Below are positions 60,951-64,000 of a DNA stretch of 64,000 nt, piece by piece; position 1 is the stretch's first letter, and each line of letters begins with the position of its first letter. A program made the translations under genes and the position numbers. Source of the DNA: Gyrodactylus bullatarudis (lineage: Eukaryota; Platyhelminthes; Monogenea; Gyrodactylidea; Gyrodactylidae); contig SSNU01000062.1 in the NCBI GenBank assembly GCA_012064415.1, positions 303,097 through 367,096 on the forward strand. The letters are read 5' to 3'. Under the pieces are notes generated by a model that was given only the letters and a program-made list of their open reading frames with translations, made no database searches and was not told where the DNA came from.

Positions 60951-61122
60951 TTAACTGGAAATATTTCGTTCTAGGTGCTTAGGTAATATATCCCACAGGA
61001 ACGTCTTATTTGGTAATTAATTAGGTCATGTCGCTGGATGTTACAGCTTACTAATGGATCCCACCGAGACTGGTACGAAAGAAACTCACAAAGCATCTAG
61101 AAAAGTATACATATATGGTAGA
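60951..61122 (+). repeat. Inverted repeat flanking the LINE, left (~172 bp)
   Basis: From TTAACTGGAAATATTTCG to GTATACATATATGGTAGA. It matches the reverse complement of 63344-63522 at roughly 90%, with an exact central block (ATGTCGCTGGATGTTACAGC onward through GAAACTCACAAAGCAT). No coding potential seen. Confidence 0.85.
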
Positions 61123-63037
61123 ATTAATGTATTTATTCTTTAATTTTTCTTTATCCAAGCACTCCATTTTTTATCAAAAATTAAAGAAAACAGTCGACTT
61201 TAAAAAATGCTGTGATCTGGTTCAATCTTCACTGGTAATATTATTCAGCAATAATAATTTTAACTCTGACCTTTTTTATTCTCTTATACATAAATCATCT
61301 AGATTAACTATCAATTCCCAAAAGTTTTTCAATGACACTACTCATTTAGACTTTACTTCCCTGAGGTCTTTTGAATCTATTGTTTCAAACGATCTTAAGA
61401 CCAACTCTCAAAGAGGTTGGTCTAAATTCAGAAAATTACTCAACATAAATAAACTCTCATCTATCGTAAATTTCACTGACCTAATTGATCAAGCGTTCTG
61501 TGATAAAATTAATGAAAATTTTATCTTATCCTTCAATAAAGCAGAAAAAATTGATCTCATTCCAACTCAGTCTCCCCCACCTGTTATCTCTCTAACTGAT
61601 TTAATTTATTTTTTTAACAAATGTAAAAATAAAAGCAGACTTGATAATCACTTTAACTCCTTTAATCTATTGAATAACCTACCGTCCTCATTTTTAAACT
61701 TACTTATTCAATTCATTAACCAATGCATTGCATTATGTGATATACCCTCTGAATGGCTTATTGTTAAAATAATCCCCATTCCCAAGGTTAAAAAATATTC
61801 TTGCTATTCCGATCTCAGGCCTATATCATCTTTGAATATTTTCCTTTCAATTTTGGATAGGTTTCTGACCGACGAAATATCAAAATCACTGCCCCATCCT
61901 TTTCCGGATAAAACACAGCACGGTTTCTTATTCGGTAAAAGTACATCTAGTAACATGATTGAGTTCATGAACTATACTCTTCACTTTAAGAAAAATCCTA
62001 ATCAATTCCTCATTATCCATTTTATAGACATATCTAAGGCATTTGATAAGCTAAAATTCTCTTTTATTAAAAAAAAGCTTATTCAACTTAACATTTGCCC
62101 ACATATAATTAATCTAACAATGTTTTTTCTCTCTAATCGGAAACAATTTGTTTCCTTTAACTCCACCACTAGTAAACTTGAATCAATCAACTCGGGTGTT
62201 CCCCAGGGTTCAATAATCGGTCCACTTCTCTTTAACATTTGCTTCGCTGATATTCAGCTCCTGGAGAACATTGAGGGTGTTCTCCTTAAATTTGCTGACG
62301 ATTTCAAATTCGTCTTCAAGGTGAAAAATTCCCTTGATATATTGAAAATAAATCACAACTTCTGTCTTCTTAAAGGTTCCCTTGAGGCCATGGGGCTCTA
62401 TATTAATAGAGATAAATGTAAATTGTTACTCCCAGCTGGTCTCCCTGCAACCCTCTCGGAATCTCTTCTACTTCCTGGAGAAATTGTCTCCTTAACTTTG
62501 GACCTGGGTTTCAGTATCTCTGATGGACTTAAAATTGACCCTCTCTCTAATCTCCCTAAAATAAAATCCACTATTTTCTCAATTCTAAAATTCTCTAGGT
62601 CCGTTAATTTAAGGCTTAAGGCTTTCAAAGCTTTAGTCTTAAATAACCTCGATTATATCTCTCCCCTTGTTCCCTCACTAACTTTTGAAAAATCTCTCGA
62701 AATTGAGCATATTCAATCTAGATTCCTCTATTTCTTATATCCTGATTTAGAATCTTATAATTCTCGCATATTAGTCTCTGGGCTCAACCCTCTCTGGGTT
62801 AGAAGATATGCTATTATTGTTAAATCATTTGCTAAATCTGTTAACTTATTTGAAAACTCATATAACCTCAGAAACCCCTCTTTTTCAAATCACTATTTAC
62901 TATCATCATATAATATGATTGATAAAAAATATAAAATATCAGACTGTCACGACCTAACTAATATTAAAACTATAATGTCACACATTAGGTCCAAACTTGA
63001 TTATTCTAAGAGTCTCCTCTATGCTAATCTTCATTAA
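61115..63037 (+). CDS. LINE reverse transcriptase (5'-truncated non-LTR retrotransposon)
   Basis: A 640-codon open frame. RT motifs are in order: FIDISKAFDKLKF (motif A, about residue 302), SGVPQGSIIGPLLFN (B, about 360) and FADDFKFVF (C, about 392), followed by thumb sequence (RFLYFLYPDLESYN). The B and A motifs are those of the Jockey/CR1/L2 superfamily; LTR and Penelope RTs read differently. The endonuclease domain and any first ORF are absent, so the copy is 5'-truncated; its first Met lies in the flanking repeat and is not a genuine start. The RT region carries no frameshift or stop, which suggests recent insertion. The 3' end at about 63250 has AATAAAATCATACTTTCTAA and an A9 run. Confidence 0.93.
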   Translation: MVELMYLFFNFSLSKHSIFYQKLKKTVDFKKCCDLVQSSLVILFSNNNFNSDLFYSLIHKSSRLTINSQKFFNDTTHLDFTSLRSFESIVSNDLKTNSQRGWSKFRKLLNINKLSSIVNFTDLIDQAFCDKINENFILSFNKAEKIDLIPTQSPPPVISLTDLIYFFNKCKNKSRLDNHFNSFNLLNNLPSSFLNLLIQFINQCIALCDIPSEWLIVKIIPIPKVKKYSCYSDLRPISSLNIFLSILDRFLTDEISKSLPHPFPDKTQHGFLFGKSTSSNMIEFMNYTLHFKKNPNQFLIIHFIDISKAFDKLKFSFIKKKLIQLNICPHIINLTMFFLSNRKQFVSFNSTTSKLESINSGVPQGSIIGPLLFNICFADIQLLENIEGVLLKFADDFKFVFKVKNSLDILKINHNFCLLKGSLEAMGLYINRDKCKLLLPAGLPATLSESLLLPGEIVSLTLDLGFSISDGLKIDPLSNLPKIKSTIFSILKFSRSVNLRLKAFKALVLNNLDYISPLVPSLTFEKSLEIEHIQSRFLYFLYPDLESYNSRILVSGLNPLWVRRYAIIVKSFAKSVNLFENSYNLRNPSFSNHYLLSSYNMIDKKYKISDCHDLTNIKTIMSHIRSKLDYSKSLLYANLH

Positions 63038-63250
63038 TCCCAGAATGTTTAATGAAATTTCTTGAAAGGTTTATATATTTCTACAATACACATTACACAT
63101 ATTTCTTGAACATAGATTAATCAAATTATTATTTTTTTTATCGAACCGCCATATTATATCCAGAGATGCTGTGTATATATATTTGTATTTATATTTATTT
63201 ATTTTATCTTTTATAAATCAATAAAATCATACTTTCTAACAAAAAAAAAC
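61122..63250 (+). mobile_element. Truncated LINE inserted within an inverted-repeat element
   Basis: The span from the inner edge of the left inverted repeat to the A-tail at 63242-63250. Between the tail and the right repeat lies ~95 bp (63251-63343) absent from the left side. No clean target-site duplication was found, so the insertion boundaries are approximate. Either the LINE jumped into a pre-existing foldback element, or the inverted repeats formed later. Confidence 0.7.
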
Positions 63251-63343
63251 ATACGCGCGTTTCGAACTCTTTTGGACTCGTCAGTGTGCCACAACCTCCC
63301 ATTGAAGTGCAATACTCAATCCACTTGTCCAACATCCCATATA

Positions 63344-63522
63344 TCTACCAAAGATGTATACTTAGATTATTTCTGAATGCTTTGTGAGTTTCTTTCGTAC
63401 CAGTCTCGGTGGGATCCATTAGTAAGCTGTAACATCCAGCGACATGGCCTAATTCATTACCAAATAAGATGTTCCTGTAGGGTATATTACCTAAGCCCCT
63501 AGAACGAGATATTTCTAGTTAA
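63344..63522 (-). repeat. Inverted repeat flanking the LINE, right (~179 bp)
   Basis: Reverse complement of 60951-61122 with scattered substitutions and a small insertion near the inner end. Sequence outside 63522 does not match sequence outside 60951, so the outer limits are well defined. Confidence 0.85.
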
Positions 63523-64000
63523 AGTAAATGTTTTTCTTGCGCTTATAGCCAAAATTCCAAACCGATTATCAACCCTTGTGGGGGATTTTTTATAGATGGC
63601 CAGGTGTTCATCATCTTTTATCTTTCTCAACCTATAATAATAATACATTTCGTATTGCACATTGTGAAAATAATAACGAGTTGTATAATAGACTAATAAA
63701 AGTACATTCTTCGGTATAAAGGAGGTAACATTATATTTTAAAATAAATCAATTTTACTCCCTACATTAACCAGCCTTTACGTTTACTGTATTTCTCAATG
63801 TTATATTCAACGTTTAATTATTTTTATTACATAAACATTTCTTCTCGTTCGATATGGTTTCCACCAAACAACTGTGGTTGGTAAATGATTGTAGAAAGAG
63901 AAAATTTTTATCATTGATCCCTTAGAAGTAAAATTCAACACTAATGTCTTGCATATTGACTAATGAAATGCGCAGTTTATTTAGTCTAACTTTTCCTAAT
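63523..64000. other. Non-coding right flank
   Basis: AT-rich sequence after the right inverted repeat. No gene, RNA or repeat recognised. Confidence 0.5.

Noticed and set aside
62398..62628. 76-aa minus-strand frame inside the LINE
   Set aside because: Antisense shadow of the reverse transcriptase.
63251..63290. Hammerhead-ribozyme-like core on the minus strand (CTGACGA ... CGAAAC) just beyond the LINE tail
   Set aside because: The catalytic core letters fit CUGANGA...GAAA, but the intervening stem II does not pair beyond its ends, and no stem I or cleavage triplet is found. Probably a degenerate remnant or chance.
1..64000. CRISPR arrays, operons, prokaryotic promoters and viral genes
   Set aside because: The window is animal nuclear DNA with spliced genes; no regularly spaced repeats or viral gene sets were seen.

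Overview
The window is nuclear DNA from an animal. It is AT-rich, its genes are interrupted by spliceosomal GT-AG introns, and it encodes metazoan proteins: Integrator subunit 8, exocyst Exo70, a full ABCB (P-glycoprotein) transporter, proteasome receptor ADRM1, mitochondrial bL19m, an RBMS/shep-type RNA-binding protein and an ARHGEF17-type RhoGEF. Fast-evolving proteins, very short introns in several genes, and abundant foldback repeats suggest a derived invertebrate (a parasitic copepod or a flatworm would fit). The sequence alone does not settle the species.

Layout. 0.5-8 kb: INTS8 and EXOC7 lie in tandem on the minus strand, followed by the terminal exon of an unrecognised small gene. 8-14 kb: long non-coding stretch with a diverged 115-bp direct duplication and a 680-bp foldback element. 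14-19 kb: dense cluster with a DUSP22/15-like pseudophosphatase (-) divergent from MRPL19 (+), then ADRM1 (+) and an unrecognised 381-aa single-exon gene (-). 19-23.1 kb: a 12-exon ABCB full transporter (-). 23.15-25.7 kb: a large inverted repeat with two 1,041-bp arms that look identical. It carries head-to-head copies of a Ser/Asn-rich gene, and its 472-bp spacer holds a nested inverted repeat and a U4 snRNA retropseudogene with a poly(A) tail and 13-bp target duplications. 25.7-34.5 kb: non-coding, with repeats and an inverted exon duplication. 34.5-44.6 kb: RBMS-like gene (+) with large introns. 45.4-58.7 kb: 19-exon ARHGEF17-like gene (-), convergent with it. 60.9-63.5 kb: a 5'-truncated LINE with an open 640-codon RT frame, bracketed by inverted repeats of about 175 bp.

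The genes show no common pathway; most are housekeeping. Two signals stand out beyond gene content. First, many introns are only 24-44 nt long (24 nt in ADRM1 and ABCB, 25 nt in EXOC7, 27 nt in ABCB, 28 nt in INTS8), supported by exon phase and by protein alignment with remembered family members. Second, a foldback/MITE-like repeat family occurs at seven sites. All exon models were built by eye from splice motifs, phase continuity and family resemblance. No search or transcript data was available.
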